A stretch of 64,000 nucleotides of DNA from Cyanodermella asteris (lineage: Eukaryota > Ascomycota > Lecanoromycetes > Ostropales > Stictidaceae). Numbering within the stretch: position 1 is the stretch's first letter; every line of letters starts with the position of its first letter. The notes under the pieces are model-generated. The model did not search any database. It saw only the letters and a list, made by a program, of their open reading frames with translations, and was not told the DNA's origin. The position numbers and the translations under genes are program-made. Shown piece after piece: positions 42,789 through 54,093 of this stretch. Location of the stretch: assembly GCA_900618795.1 (NCBI GenBank), contig UYJD01000017.1, forward strand, positions 498,314 through 562,313, written 5' to 3'.

Positions 42789-44160
42789 TCATTCGGTCTC
42801 GCCGGAGATCTTGGCCTTGATAAAATTAACAGCCCAGAGCGGGGCCTGAACCAGAGCAGTCTGGGAAAAGCTGGGTTTCTCCATGGCCTCGGCGTCCAAA
42901 AGGTTCTCCTCGACATTACCCTCCTCGTCCTCTTCTTCCAAGAAGACTTGACCATCACTAGAGACAAGCAACTCTTTTCCGTTCAAAGCACGAACCCTTC
43001 TCTTCGGCACCGATGGGGCAGGATTCTCGGTTACAGGAGATCGGGCGCCCGATCTTTTCTTGCCCGCACCCTTGCCATTCTTTTCGGTTTTACCATTCTT
43101 GCCCTCTTTGGCTTGCATCTTCTCCATCATGCGACGCTCTTTGCGGTTGCGAGGCTCAGGCATAGACTCATCGGGTTCAGCGGCAGGCAGGGCTGCAGCG
43201 CTCGCGCTCACGGTCTCCCCGATAGTGTCAATACCTGGGATGCCGGCAGTGGTAGATTCATCGCCAAAAGCATCCTTGCGAGCTCTCCTGATGATCTTCT
43301 CCACAAAGGCCTTTCGTTGGCGGTAGTTCAGCACGATCACGCCGTAATGCACACCACCGGAAACGAAAACCCACAATCCGAGGAGAGTGGACCAAAGGCC
43401 AGGCCTGAACCGTTGGTAGTAGTAGCCAGTCGATCTCCACTGCGGAAAGCCGTTCTTGAGGAAATGGTCGTAGCGGACACGGCCTGCAGTGGTGAGAATC
43501 TCCTTGATGACCGTAAGACGCTGGTACCGCTCCTGGGCTTCCTTGACTGCCTTTTTGATCTCACGCTGAGACGGTTTCTTGTTGACCTGGGGCTTGCCCG
43601 ATCCCTTGGATTGGGCAAGGCGGCGAGCGACGAAATTACGTTCGGCCTTGTCAGGATGCAGCTGGGCCGACTTCTTGCGGTAGGCCTTGTTGATTTCTAC
43701 CTGCGAGGCAGATGGTTTCACCCCGACAACGTCTGCGTATGTTGTCAGTACATGTCGCAGCTATTTTGGGATTGTCTTTATCGATGCGCAAGGTGAGGTG
43801 TTAAGAACAGCACACGTGTGCATGAAGTGTACCGAAACATGTTGGAAAGCGGATGCATCCGAGGTCCAGCATTGAGATTTAGGCTCGCCCACAAGCTCAA
43901 CTCGGTCCATTTTTCACTCGGAACTGGCATATGTCAGGAAGAAGACGTACCGTAGAAGCTAACGCCCGCTCCTTCATGCAACTCAACCTCATCGCGCAGT
44001 CTGAAAATTTCGTGGTCTGATGCACGCGCGCGTCAGCAGCAAATACCAAAATTTTGGACACGTTCCAGGGCAGCCAGGGAACTTTACCTTCCTTGGTCCA
44101 GGCGGTGACGAAAGCCAGCAAACAGGCGAAAACGAGGCAAAAGAGGGACGAGCGCTTCAT
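42789..44160 (-). CDS. ERJ5: ER-localised DnaJ protein ERJ5
   Basis: Three exons, 44088-44160, 43951-44016 and 42789-43732, give 360 residues with consistent phases. Residues 1-20 (MKRSSLFCLVFACLLAFVTA) are a signal peptide followed by WTKEDHEIFRLRDEVELHEG, typical of the ERJ5 N-terminus. The J domain reads SFYDVVGVKPSASQVEINKAYRKKSAQLHPDK with the HPD motif that triggers Hsp70 ATPase. A membrane helix LWSTLLGLWVFVSGGVHYGVIVL follows near residue 185, then a basic cytosolic tail with K-rich KGAGKKRSGARSP and an acidic LEEEDEEGNVEE end. In yeast Erj5 supports Kar2/BiP and keeps ER folding capacity. The first two exons are too short to be seen without splicing; without them the protein lacks its signal peptide. 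Confidence 0.9.
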
Positions 44161-44978
44161 GTCGGGCAGCCCTGCTGGAACGGGTCGAGTCACAGGGCGT
44201 TCACAGAGGGGAGTTGAGATAGCTTACACAGTCAATTCGAACGGGTAGGTGGAGGATAGCTGGTCGGCCGCCAGCAGAGACGGCAAGAAAATGATTTGTG
44301 CACTGGACAGCTTGGCCTTCAGCAGCCAATGACTGCACCTTTGCGCTCGGCGTCGAACCCCGGCCTGGTCAGCGTGAAATGCAGCCAACGAGACGGGAGC
44401 GATGCTTGCCAGGACGTGGGTCAACTCTCACGGATCCGGCGGGGGCTTGATGCCCTGCCTGTCTTCGTCTGCTGGTGAAGGTTCTCCTGCGTTGTTATGG
44501 CCCAAATCCTGCCTGACTCCTCAGACCGACTCGTGCAGGGTTTGAGAAGCCTATTACTAGCCGTCCCGCCGTCGTGTGACTTGCTTTGTTTCCTCTTCCA
44601 CCTCCCAGTCTCCTCGAATGTCATCGTGTGGGCTTCATCATGACTTGTGACGGGACGCCGGGCAGCAAGAAGACGGCCGCGGCGTGAAGCTGAGCCTGCT
44701 CGCATCCATCTGGACGGAAGCGGCGGCGAGCCGTGGGAGGCGGAGATAAGCCCCGTCACTCCGCCCTCCCCTGTCCTTTTCTGCCATTTTTGGTCTCAGC
44801 CCATCGCCAGGTTGTATATCCCGGCCCACTGCTCTACAGCGCGTTCGATCGTTCGACTACCGCACTGTCTGACTCTCTGCCGCTCTTCACTTCCTTCTCC
44901 GGCGTCAAAGCAAGCATATCCACCTCCCCACCCTAAATACCGCCGCCGCCTTCCAGTCTCCTATCCACAACCGACACC
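44161..44978. other. Divergent promoter region ERJ5 / PRA1
   Basis: About 0.8 kb. The part 44750-44978 is CT-rich on the plus strand, as in the leader of a well-expressed fungal gene. No gene is seen. Confidence 0.5.
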
Positions 44979-45512
44979 ATGGCACCAAGCATCAACATCC
45001 CCCTCGATGCCCTGACGAGCCGTTTCAACATGGGCTCTGTCACTGAAGGACTTCGCTCCCAGTCCATCGGCACCCGTTTCGCCAACTTGCGCCCCGTCAC
45101 CGAGTTCTTCGACATCAAGCGCATCAGTAAGCCGGCAAACTTTGGCGAGGTCCAAAGTCGAGTCAACTACAACCTGTCCTACTTTTCCTCCAACTACATG
45201 GTTATTGCCCTGATGTTGGCAGTGTATGGCCTCATCTCGAACATGTGGCTTCTCTTCGACATCATCTTCATCGGCTGTGGATTGTTCATTATCAAGAAGC
45301 TGGATGGACGTGACCTAGAGCTCGGCTTTACTCGCCTAACAACTGCACAGCTGTACACTGGTCTCTTGATCATCGGCGTGCCAATTTTCATATTCAGCGG
45401 CCCGATCACGCTTATGCTGTGGCTGGTCGGTGCTGTCGGCGTGTGCACTTTCGGCCACGCTTCCTTCATGGACAAACCAATCGAATCAGCTTTTTCCGAG
45501 GAGGCGGTCTAG
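44979..45512 (+). CDS. PRA1: PRA1/Yip3-family prenylated Rab acceptor protein
   Basis: Single exon, 177 residues, ATG at 44979 in a good context (ACACCATGG). The N-terminus INIPLDALTSRFNMG and IGTRFANLRPVTEFFDIKRISKPANFGEVQSRVNYNLSYFSSNY is the cytosolic PRA1 signature. Two hydrophobic hairpins follow (VIALMLAVYGLISNMWLLFDIIFIGCG and LYTGLLIIGVPIFIF...LMLWLVGAVGVC), and the tail ends FMDKPIESAFSEEAV, as fungal Pra1/Yip3 proteins do. PRA1 proteins bind prenylated Rabs at Golgi and ER membranes. The gene's stop at 45510-45512 is only about 27 nt before the ATG of the next gene on the same strand. Confidence 0.92.
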   Translation: MAPSINIPLDALTSRFNMGSVTEGLRSQSIGTRFANLRPVTEFFDIKRISKPANFGEVQSRVNYNLSYFSSNYMVIALMLAVYGLISNMWLLFDIIFIGCGLFIIKKLDGRDLELGFTRLTTAQLYTGLLIIGVPIFIFSGPITLMLWLVGAVGVCTFGHASFMDKPIESAFSEEAV

Positions 45513-45538
45513 GTGGTCGGCCGCGAGCTCCGTACGGT

Positions 45539-46852
45539 ATGCCCCCGCGCTGGGGAAGACCACCCTGGGGTGCAACCCGCTCTGAGCGTCTTCGGTGGGA
45601 ACGCGAGCGGGCTGCTGCCCAGGCGGCCTGGGAAGAGGAGCAAGAATACCGATACGGCAGATCCCAGGCGGCAGGTGCTGCTACAGCACGGTTTGAGGAG
45701 TTGGAGACGGAGGATTCGGATGATGGGCATCAAGGAGTTCTGCTAGGGGGGCATTATAAAAACGGTCCAGGTGATTTATCAAATTATCCTTCGGGGATGG
45801 ATTTACGTCGGCGCTCGGATGTTGATAGACGGCGTTTTGATTTTGAAGACGAGGAGGATGGTCAAACAATACTACTAGATGAACAGGACGAACTTGGAGG
45901 CGAGGCTCTGCAGCTGGCCTTTCGCGACAAGGAAGACGAGTTGGTGAAGAGAGCTTTGGAGCGTATTCGAAGAGCGAGGATGATGGGTAAGAGAAATGTC
46001 AAACTTCCACCTCACGAACACGAAGCATTGCAACGCAAAATGGAAAAGGATCGAAAAGCTGCTGAGAAGGCGCCCAAGACCAAGGGCAAGCAGGTGACTG
46101 GCAAGAAATCTACCGACGTTCGCAAAGGTGCTGCCAAAAGTGCCAACAGCAACGCACTGGTGGCCTCTGGTAAACGTAAAGGCAGTAGGACATCACTCAG
46201 CCAGGTTGAACTGCCACCTGCGATTCCCATCGATTACCACGAGCCGGCCGGCTCTCGACGGCAGTCTCGCTCAAGGGGAGCACCTGGCTCGCGAACCGTA
46301 ACGCCTGTTGGTGCACGCCGCATAGCAGCGGACCAAGCCTACTATTCTTCACCGGGGCGCCGCCCTTTGCCAGACGATCCAGACTGGCAGCCTCGATCTC
46401 GCTCGAATTCAAACCTCGCTTTTGACCCTGATATGGCGTACGGCTACGACCCTTATGCGGCTTACCCACCTCGTTCTTCTTCACGTCCTTCATCTCGACG
46501 TAACACGTCCGGGCCTGCAGAGCTCGGATATCCACACATACCCGCTAACCCTGGTCGAAGTACTGGGGCTGCCTTAGCTCAAGCAAGAGCTTATGGTTCA
46601 GATCCTGCCCTCTTTAGGGAGCAAGGTCACCGCGCTGCGGCTGGGGCCGCATCAAGATATTATGTTGGTTACTCGGATGAAGAAGATGAGGAAGACGAGG
46701 ACAGCAGCAGCAATGAGGGCGTGCAGGTCGATGTTCGTGCCTACGGCCCAGATGTTGTAATGGCAACCAACGCGAATGCAGGCCCCAGCAGGCAAGAGAG
46801 TCCAAAGAAACAAAATTCGGGCCGTTCGAGGCGCAACACAGGTCGGAAATAG
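45539..46852 (+). CDS. Low-complexity basic/acidic protein, start uncertain, unknown function
   Basis: From the ATG at 45539 the product is 437 residues. The frame is open upstream to about 45419, overlapping the end of PRA1 in another phase, and reads RGGGLGGRPRAPYG before the Met, which also looks coding. No family recognised. Visible parts: an Arg/Trp-rich start (PPRWGRPPWG), ERLRWERERAAAQAAWEEEQ, an acidic region to about residue 130, basic helices KRALERIRRARMMGKRNVKLPPHEHEALQRKMEKDRK split by nonpolar residues, a Ser/Arg-rich disordered second half, an acidic DEEDEEDEDSSS run and a basic C-terminus. It is probably nuclear and disordered. The spacing to PRA1 leaves no room for an independent promoter outside the PRA1 coding region. 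Confidence 0.6.
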   Translation: MPPRWGRPPWGATRSERLRWERERAAAQAAWEEEQEYRYGRSQAAGAATARFEELETEDSDDGHQGVLLGGHYKNGPGDLSNYPSGMDLRRRSDVDRRRFDFEDEEDGQTILLDEQDELGGEALQLAFRDKEDELVKRALERIRRARMMGKRNVKLPPHEHEALQRKMEKDRKAAEKAPKTKGKQVTGKKSTDVRKGAAKSANSNALVASGKRKGSRTSLSQVELPPAIPIDYHEPAGSRRQSRSRGAPGSRTVTPVGARRIAADQAYYSSPGRRPLPDDPDWQPRSRSNSNLAFDPDMAYGYDPYAAYPPRSSSRPSSRRNTSGPAELGYPHIPANPGRSTGAALAQARAYGSDPALFREQGHRAAAGAASRYYVGYSDEEDEEDEDSSSNEGVQVDVRAYGPDVVMATNANAGPSRQESPKKQNSGRSRRNTGRK

Positions 46853-49098
46853 GTTTCAAGTCGCTTTTCGCTGAGGGTATGGCTTTGAGCTTTCTAATGC
46901 AATGATGTTCTCGGTTCATACATGTTCAAATGATTTCGACCCGAGTCACTCTCTGGTCGTTCTGAACCTCGCGCATGCACAACCACGACTCCTGAAGTTG
47001 GTCACAGCAGCCATCGCTCACGTATAAGCAGTTAAAGGACTACATCAGAATTGAGCTGGTGTGCTGTGACTACGAACATCGGCTTGCGTCCCTTAAACGT
47101 GGGATGCACCCTCGCGTACCCCATTTCCAATCATAGTCCTACACAACAAACCATTTCATCTGTTATACTAAGGAGCCTTTCATGCCAAAGCTCCGACGCC
47201 GTAAATGTCAATTTCATTGCTGGTTACCGAACGTCTTCGTCTTTGGGCGAGGAGCAATCACGACTGCTCGGCTCTGTGCCGTCCATACATACGTCTCATG
47301 GGTATGCTGAGTCACGTCAACGCTGTTCCCAAGAACACATGGTGCTGCTTGTTGGTTGCTTGAGTAACACAATCAACTTTATGAACGCTCTCGAGTCATC
47401 TATCCAGTCCATGAGCAAGGCTTCCCTTCCGCGAAAAGGGGACGACGGTGGATCTTTGCTGGCTCATTTGCCGACAACGCAAGAGCTCGTTCAAGTCCAA
47501 TTTCCCCGTTAGATTCGCGGATGCCAGGCAACTCGAGCTCCAATTGACACTTCGCCGAAGACTGACACAGCTCTGCTCCAGCTCTACTCGCCGAAACTAG
47601 CCTGGACCTTCAGCTACCACTGAGTGCCTCTCGAGGTTTCTCACTTGACCTCATAGCAGTTCACTTCCCCGTCGGATGAAACACAAGCTGCCATTCCTGT
47701 TGCCCTCCGTCTACCCGCGTGGAAAACTTGCTCAACAATCATTGCAAACCACAGCGACCTCCTTCTCGACAAGAAGCTGCCGTCTCCACTCTGTCAGAAG
47801 AAAACAAAGCCCTTCCTTCCCCGCAAGTCGCCATCAGCCCCGAATCACCATGCTCTGCTAACGGCCATATAATGCTTTCGCTGTTTCCTTCTCCTGTGTC
47901 TTTCTGTCCTTACTCTCGCCTTCTGTGACGTTTTCACTGTGAGTTGCCTCGATGCTTTGCAGCCTTCAGAGTTTCTTTCAACCTCATTCGGAAATCCTCA
48001 CTGACACTCGCAGCGCTTCGCCTCCGCCGTCGACAAAGTCTTCCCGTCTGAGACCGCCTACGTCGAAACCCTGCTTTCCTACCTGCAGGGCAACATTGAA
48101 GCTGCCCAGACTGCCATGGCTCGGTCGACGGCGTCCCAGGACACACTCAAGCGTTCTCCATACGACACCAGCCGCGCCGACGCTAGCAGCAACGCGGGTC
48201 GCTTCTACCGCCGCAATGCTGGCAAGCAAGAGCTGATTGGGCTGCCGGCCCGTCAGGGGGCCCAATGAGACTCTTACCGACATGGCAAATGGAGGCGTGC
48301 CATACTGCACTGCTCTAGGTGCCAAATGAAGTTTGCTCCGAATATTTTGTGCAAAACCTGCTCGTGATATGAATTGCTTGTCTCTTCTGCGCCACCGTGT
48401 AAACTTGCGTCACGGCTTCTCGTCAAAGTTAATGCTCATTACCTCGACATTACCACCACTTCTCCGTCTCATCATCAATAATCTCAGAGCCAAGAAACAG
48501 CATTTCGTGGTGGAACGAGGTCGACTTGTGATGTGCCCTGCAGTGCCAGCCCTAAATGCCAGGCCAGGTCTCGCAACATGTAGACGAAGGCGGCATACCC
48601 TGCGTTGTGCAAGCCTTCATAACGAGACATGGCCCGGTGAGCCTCCCGATGCGAAGCCCAAGCATCACCCTACAGGGAATGCTGGTCTTTCCAAGGCAAG
48701 TCTACGCAAGCATGAGCCACCGTGCGGCGTTGTCTGGCGATCAGATCAGCAGGCGGCCAGGAAAATCCGCATCTGGGCGCTACGTCATGGCCTCAGATCG
48801 GGCTCCGGCATCATTGCGCGCTCGCGAAAAGCCAACAAGATTGCCATCTCGTCATGTTCGAATTCCTCATTTATCTCCACCCACGCGCCTCTTGCTGTCT
48901 CTCGCTGGTCGTCCCCTCACCAATTCAGCCATCATCCTCCTCTTCTTCCGAGTCCAAGCTCGTTGCGTCTACGCGTTGCTCTCCATAATCTCGTATTCTT
49001 TTCTGCGGCTCTCCTTTGTTCCGTCTATATACCGGCAGTTCCGAAGCCGGTGACGTTTTCTACCGCGACCACCTGATTCGAGTCGGGGCCCGCTCAAG
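46853..49098. other. Long intergenic region with one orphan coding-like exon
   Basis: 2.2 kb before the Sfk1-family gene. Apart from the exon-like segment at 48014-48268, open frames lack ATG starts or motifs, including a 247-codon frame at 48333-49076. Confidence 0.4.
48014..48268 (+). CDS. Orphan exon-like frame, 84 codons
   Basis: The frame RFASAVDKVFPSETAYVETLLSY... runs to a TGA at 48266-48268 and has amphipathic-helix and coding-like character (LLSYLQGNIEAAQTAM). It opens directly after a CTCGCAG acceptor with an ACTGAC branch sequence, and a GTGAGT donor lies at 47939. I could not find a start exon with a matching phase: the upstream frame that would fit in phase 0 reads like a signal peptide but lacks an ATG after its last stop. 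It may be the last exon of a short gene whose first exon I missed, or a decayed gene. Confidence 0.35.
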   Translation, partial: RFASAVDKVFPSETAYVETLLSYLQGNIEAAQTAMARSTASQDTLKRSPYDTSRADASSNAGRFYRRNAGKQELIGLPARQGAQ

Positions 49099-50215
49099 AT
49101 GTTGGGAATATCGTACTGGATCATACCGGTCTTCAGCGCGGCGGTATGGCTTTCCATGTTGGGAGCCATGCTTGGGGAATGGAGAGCGCATGGCAGCCCG
49201 CACTATCCCTCCATGGATGCGGATCAGCGTATAGCATACATAAGTGGTGAGTGATTTCTATACCAGCATGCAAGGGACAAGAGAAAGGCCGGGCACGGTG
49301 CCTTGAAACCTGCAGTACCGTGATTGAAACCAACGGCTAACAATCATCGCAGATGTCGGCGCGAACCCCCCAGCACCTCTTCTCAAATCCGGTCTCCAAC
49401 CTCTCTTCATCGCCATGTCAGCAGTGACCGTAGTCACGCTCGACATCGCCTTCTTCGCCGACCGCTGGCTCCGTCACCGCCGCCGCCTCACGCCCAATAC
49501 CACCAAGAGCGAGAAAATCCTCAGCATCTTCGCCTGCATCTTTGCCGTTGCGGGAGCCGCCGGTATAATCCTCCTCGCCATTTTCGACACCTACAATCAC
49601 CCGCGCCTCCACGACGGCTTCCTCCTCCTCTTCATCGGCGGCTACATCATCGCGGCCATCTTCACCTGCGCCGAGTACCAACGCCTCGGCATCCACCAGC
49701 GCCAGCATCGCATTTTGCGCGCCAGCTTCTGGCTCAAGCTCAGTTTTATTATCATTGAGATTGCGCTGGCGATTGCATTCGTTGTTGAGAACTTCCACGG
49801 CGACCCCAATGTTGCGGCCGTGCTGGAGTGGGTCATAGCATTGATCTTCACCGGCTGGGTTCTGTCCTTCGCTGTAGACCTATGGCCGGCACTGCACACT
49901 GGTTCGCACCATGGTGGTGGAAAGTTCGAGGTGCCCGGTGAGGAGGCGGCTATGGGGTACGCAGGCACCAATGGTGCGGTTGACGACCAGACCTACAACC
50001 AGAGATACAGCGGGGCTACATTGCCTTCGGAACAGCAGGTTGTGAACACGGCTCAGTACCAAGGCGACGGCTCGAGAGTGAACCAAGGCTATCGAGGCAT
50101 TGGACGCACTTCGCCTGGCCCCGCGACTACCATGACCAGCACGACAACGACGACTTGGGTTGACCAGCGTGATGGTGCACACCACACGAACACCAACACC
50201 GGCGTGGCTTATTAG
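49099..50215 (+). CDS. Frag1/DRAM/Sfk1-family membrane protein
   Basis: Exons 49099-49246 and 49353-50215 join across a 106-nt intron with a GGCTAAC branch point to 336 residues. The first exon supplies MLGISYWIIPVFSAAVWLSMLGAML, the first membrane helix, and the extracellular loop to DADQRIAYISDVGANPPAPL. Four to five more helices follow (FIAMSAVTVVTLDIAFFADRW; ILSIFACIFAVAGAAGIILLAIF; FLLLFIGGYIIAAIFTCAEY; FWLKLSFIIIEIALAIAFV; VLEWVIALIFTGWVLSFAVDLWPA). The tail is hydrophilic, Thr/Ser/Gly-rich and cytosolic. In yeast Sfk1 works with the PI 4-kinase Stt4 at the plasma membrane and in lipid asymmetry. The family assignment is firm; the exact role is inferred. Confidence 0.85.
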
Positions 50216-52808
50216 GTGTGAAGTGCTCATGCTTGCAGACCCATCTGCAGACTGGAGATCAAATTCAAGCAATTCTGAAAATACAGACCTTTGGAGTTCG
50301 TTACAAGGAGGGTATTGTTGGAGACGCGCATCGCAGTAAAAGAGCGACGGTATCGTTTTCGACGGCTGGATAAGACGCAGGTGTACATACAGACACGTGG
50401 ATATTACGATTAATGGAACTTGATGATAAAGCAAGACCTGCAAGAACACTCCATGCACGTGGCGTTTCACGCGTTCTCTACGTATATCTGTGTCGCCTGA
50501 GCATTTAGACATCAGGATGTAACCAGGGATGACGCTATTCCAAATACTTGAAGAATACAGCAAACAGTGCAGGAAAGATGACACCACAATTCAGATGGAA
50601 ATGAATCATCCATGCTCGCCGTCATGAGGTGGTCGTCAGCAAGTGGCGAGGTTCCGTAAGCTGTCCGGGCACTGCCTCGATCGTGGCTTTTAAAGGACGA
50701 TCTACAAATAGACAAGTCAGCCACTGCATGACACCAAGTCTCGATAGCCTACAGTACGAACAGATCCGGGAACAGAAACTCTGCCAGTTGCGACCTAGAA
50801 TAAAGCACCTTGGTCGATTCTCTCTTCACGAACTACATCAGATACGGGAACCCCGGCGGTTTCGAGCGTCAGCCAACGGCATCACGGAGATTATGGACGC
50901 TCGACATGCCGTTGGGTTCAAGTCAAACATGCTATCGACTCAGAGAGGGCTAGAATTCCAGATGCGTGATTTAGGAGCAACACGTCTCTCCTCTAATGCT
51001 GCGGGCAACACTTCGGGGGCGTGTCGTGCATGAAAGCTGGGGAGCGTTGCGAAGACGCCTTTCCCGCGCCACGTTGTGTCAGCTTTTCTTTCTGCTTTTG
51101 TAGCAGTGGTTTGTGCCCGTGTGCAGATGCTTGTGCTGCGAACTTCTGAGCCGAGTCCGAGGGCACAGTTGGTAGTCCCGGGTAGGGCCAGGTTTTGCAG
51201 CGATGGCACGGTCGGCAGGGCTGTTGGAGGATTTGCAGTTCTTCTGGCGGGTTAGGACTTGATTTCGTCGAGCTATTTACTAGTCGTAGTAATGAACGTG
51301 CGACATGAGCCGTCCGCTTTCAAACCCAGCTGCTTGCTGTTTTCTTCTCTAATGGGGTGCCTATCTTGTTTTAGACCAACGGATCTGTATCGCATCTAAA
51401 CTGTGGAGTCTCAACCGCCGAAAGACAACCTCGAGGAGAACAAGGCTTAAATATTCCCGGGCGCAGGAGATAGTAACTTTGAATTCCCTTCCGCGAGTCG
51501 CGACTTTTCTTGACCCTGATGCATGACGAGAATTCGCATGTCTATACAATCTTGACCTCCGGATTACTCTTCATGTGTAGGATCCGACGAGGTTGGCTGT
51601 TCCAGACATCTAGCATGAACAAGGCACGATATTAACGATCCTTCCGATCGATTCCATACAGACCGAGAGCCATGAACAGACCATTGGGAGCAAGATGCAG
51701 AGCCACAGTTCGACAGTTTATTTGTATCGGCCGTCTTAGCTCAGCTGTTTCAGGTCGACGACCAATCGCTCGTGTTTCACCTTCGCCAAGAAGGCAACCA
51801 CACCACGCGACTCTCCCCTTTGCGCCAACAGCCTAACCTTTTTTTGTGCCTCCTGCAAGCCTCATACCACTCAGCAGCCGGCCAAAGCGTGCGTCTCACC
51901 CAGCCCGTGATGTCGTATCTCGCTGACTCGCCTACTCACTACACCGAGTCTCGTCGTCTCATCGTCTCAACTCGGATCTTCGTCCTCTGTTATTGGTCGC
52001 TCGGGCTACCATTGCACAGGGAGGAGTCAATACCGATGCAGTATCCGATTATTCATCTCTTACATCCTGACGATCCCAGTGCTTGGCGACTACTTGCAAG
52101 GCTCAAGCTTCCCTTGCGCTGACTTGACCATGGGGTTCGAGGTGTCGTCAATCAGCCGGGTTTCCATACCCCGACTAGGCGAAAGCTGCGTTTGGCACTC
52201 TCCTGTCACCCTGTTCTGGAATCTCATCTCTCAGACCGTCAGAGGTGACTCCTACCATTGGATAAGCCCGGCTGAGGCTGAGGACCGCGGGTCTGCAGAC
52301 AGCAGTGATGTGCCCTTGCTCCCCTGCCAGGTCGGTTCAACGGTGGTTCCGAATGTATCCTCGGGCAGCACACTACTCAGACCAAAGGCTGTACCTGAGT
52401 GTGTTGAGGCTACTGCATCCTCCGACTCGCCGTGCCGCTGACATTAATACTCGAGGGGTGTTTCGCTCGGTCACAATTTCGATCTGCGTCTTGGTTCGAG
52501 GCTGGTCCTGACTCCCTGTTGCTTCCTTGTGGTGAATGGACTATATCTGCTGCACTGTCCCTCCGTTTCGATCGAGGTCTGTTCCTCTTTTCCTTCCTCG
52601 TTGCATTCCCTTCAATCATTTCTCGACTGTTGAACGGTCCTTTGTCTCTACGACCCCTGTCTGTCTTTTCGGACGTTGCACTTTGAGCTTCGACAGCCAA
52701 AGACAAACCCATTGATTCATTGTACTTTTCGTACCAAAAAGAAACACCGAGCTTCTGACGCATTCTTTTCCCCTTTTTCGACCAGACACCTTCACTCCAC
52801 ATTTCACG
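50216..52808. other. Long intergenic region upstream of GH128
   Basis: 2.6 kb without a supported gene. A CT-rich, TC-tract-containing stretch at 52550-52808 looks like the leader of the GH128 gene. Upstream open frames have no ATG start or motif. Confidence 0.5.
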
Positions 52809-53624
52809 ATGCTTTTCGATATCAAGACCATCGCCATCAGCCTCCTGGTCGCGAGCGCCAGCGCCGCACCAGTCGAGCTCAACTCCCGTGCCGCAAATGC
52901 AAAGAAGGGCGTGGCCTACAATGACGCCAAGCTCGCCAGCGCCTTCAAGGGCACTGCCGCCTGGGGCTACAACTGGGGATCCAGCTCGGGAGGCCTAGAC
53001 CCGTCCATCGAGTTCGTGCCCATGATCCACGGCGCCTCCGACCCCGTCACCGGCTTCCTCGCCGCCCTCAAGGGCGCAAAGAACATCCTCGGCTATAACG
53101 AGCCGGACATGGACGTCGCGCACGGCGGAACCGCAACCCAGCCCGGCGCCGCCGCCACCGCCTGGAAGGCCCTGCTGCCCAAGCTCACCGGCGTCAAGAT
53201 CGGTGCCCCGTCAATTACCTCCAACGAGGGCACCGGCCCCATCGGCGTCTCCGGCCTGAACTGGATGAAGCAGTGGGTCACCGCCGTCGGCGGCGGCCCC
53301 GCGACCAAGGTCGACTTCGTCCCGTTGCACTGGTACGGTGTCGGCGGACAGAGCGGCACGGCCCAAGCCAAGTTGCTGCAGGACTACCTCAAGCACGCGT
53401 CCAGCGAGCTGAACAGCATGTACGGCAAGAGCATGCCCATCTGGTTGACGGAGTTCGCCGCCATCCCCGTCGAGGACCCGAACGTCCAGGCCGAGTTCCT
53501 CAACGCCATGATTCCTTTCCTTGACAGCTACGCGCCCGTGGCGCGCTACTCGCCGTTCATGGTTGCTAACGGCGACTTGACGGCGACGAGTGCCAGTGGA
53601 AAGGCTTTCATTGCCGCGAATTGA
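52809..53624 (+). CDS. Secreted GH128 (Asl1-like) beta-1,3-glucanase
   Basis: Single exon, 271 residues, ATG at 52809. Residues 1-19 form a signal peptide. The mature domain begins KKGVAYND, then GTAAWGYNWGS, EFVPMIHG, and ILGYNEPDM with presumed acid/base Glu98. KIGAPSITSNEG and FVPLHWYG follow, then PIWLTEFAA with presumed nucleophile Glu215. All are the conserved blocks of Asl1-like proteins, family GH128, which cut beta-1,3-glucan in fungal walls or storage glucan. Length equals the bare catalytic domain: no Ser/Thr stalk, GPI signal or binding module. High third-position GC suggests strong expression. Fungal wall remodelling or morphogenesis is the likely role. Confidence 0.92.
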   Translation: MLFDIKTIAISLLVASASAAPVELNSRAANAKKGVAYNDAKLASAFKGTAAWGYNWGSSSGGLDPSIEFVPMIHGASDPVTGFLAALKGAKNILGYNEPDMDVAHGGTATQPGAAATAWKALLPKLTGVKIGAPSITSNEGTGPIGVSGLNWMKQWVTAVGGGPATKVDFVPLHWYGVGGQSGTAQAKLLQDYLKHASSELNSMYGKSMPIWLTEFAAIPVEDPNVQAEFLNAMIPFLDSYAPVARYSPFMVANGDLTATSASGKAFIAAN

Positions 53625-54093
53625 GAGAAATGGCGTGATGATTGAGATGTGGGATCGTACATAGTGAAGACACGGCACGGGCTTAGAGCCATCGTCCAAA
53701 ATGAAAGCCGTTCAACAGTCCTGCAAGTTTATCGTAGACATGCATACAGACCCGTGACATAAGACGGTACTTGGCCTGAGAGCGAGCGAGGTACTGTCGT
53801 AACGCCTGAGGTCGGACTCGTAGCGGCATTGTTCACTACCACGCCACACTCGCCATGCGGCACACTGGATTGTCATCAAAATCGTCAAACACCCTGCTGT
53901 GGCGAGATCGTGAACTCTAAAGTCCGACACGATGCATCTATTTTCCAAGACCTATCCAGCTCGTGCGCACACTAATGCAAAGGACTCCCCGACATGTCTT
54001 CGCAACTCATCTTAGAAGATGCGAACCATTCTCAATCCAGCATCCTCATGTCTTCGTCCTCCTCTCAACAATGGCGCTCATCCCAGTGACTGT
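53625..54093. other. Convergent 3' region
   Basis: Between the stop of GH128 (plus) and the end of the cysteine-rich membrane-protein gene (minus). No gene is seen. Confidence 0.5.

Noticed and set aside
47051-47512. 153-codon plus-strand frame
   Set aside because: TTG start and no motif or plausible intron join.
48333-49076. 247-codon plus-strand frame
   Set aside because: Begins at TTG, is Arg/Ser-rich without a domain, and abuts the Sfk1-family gene; probably its leader region.
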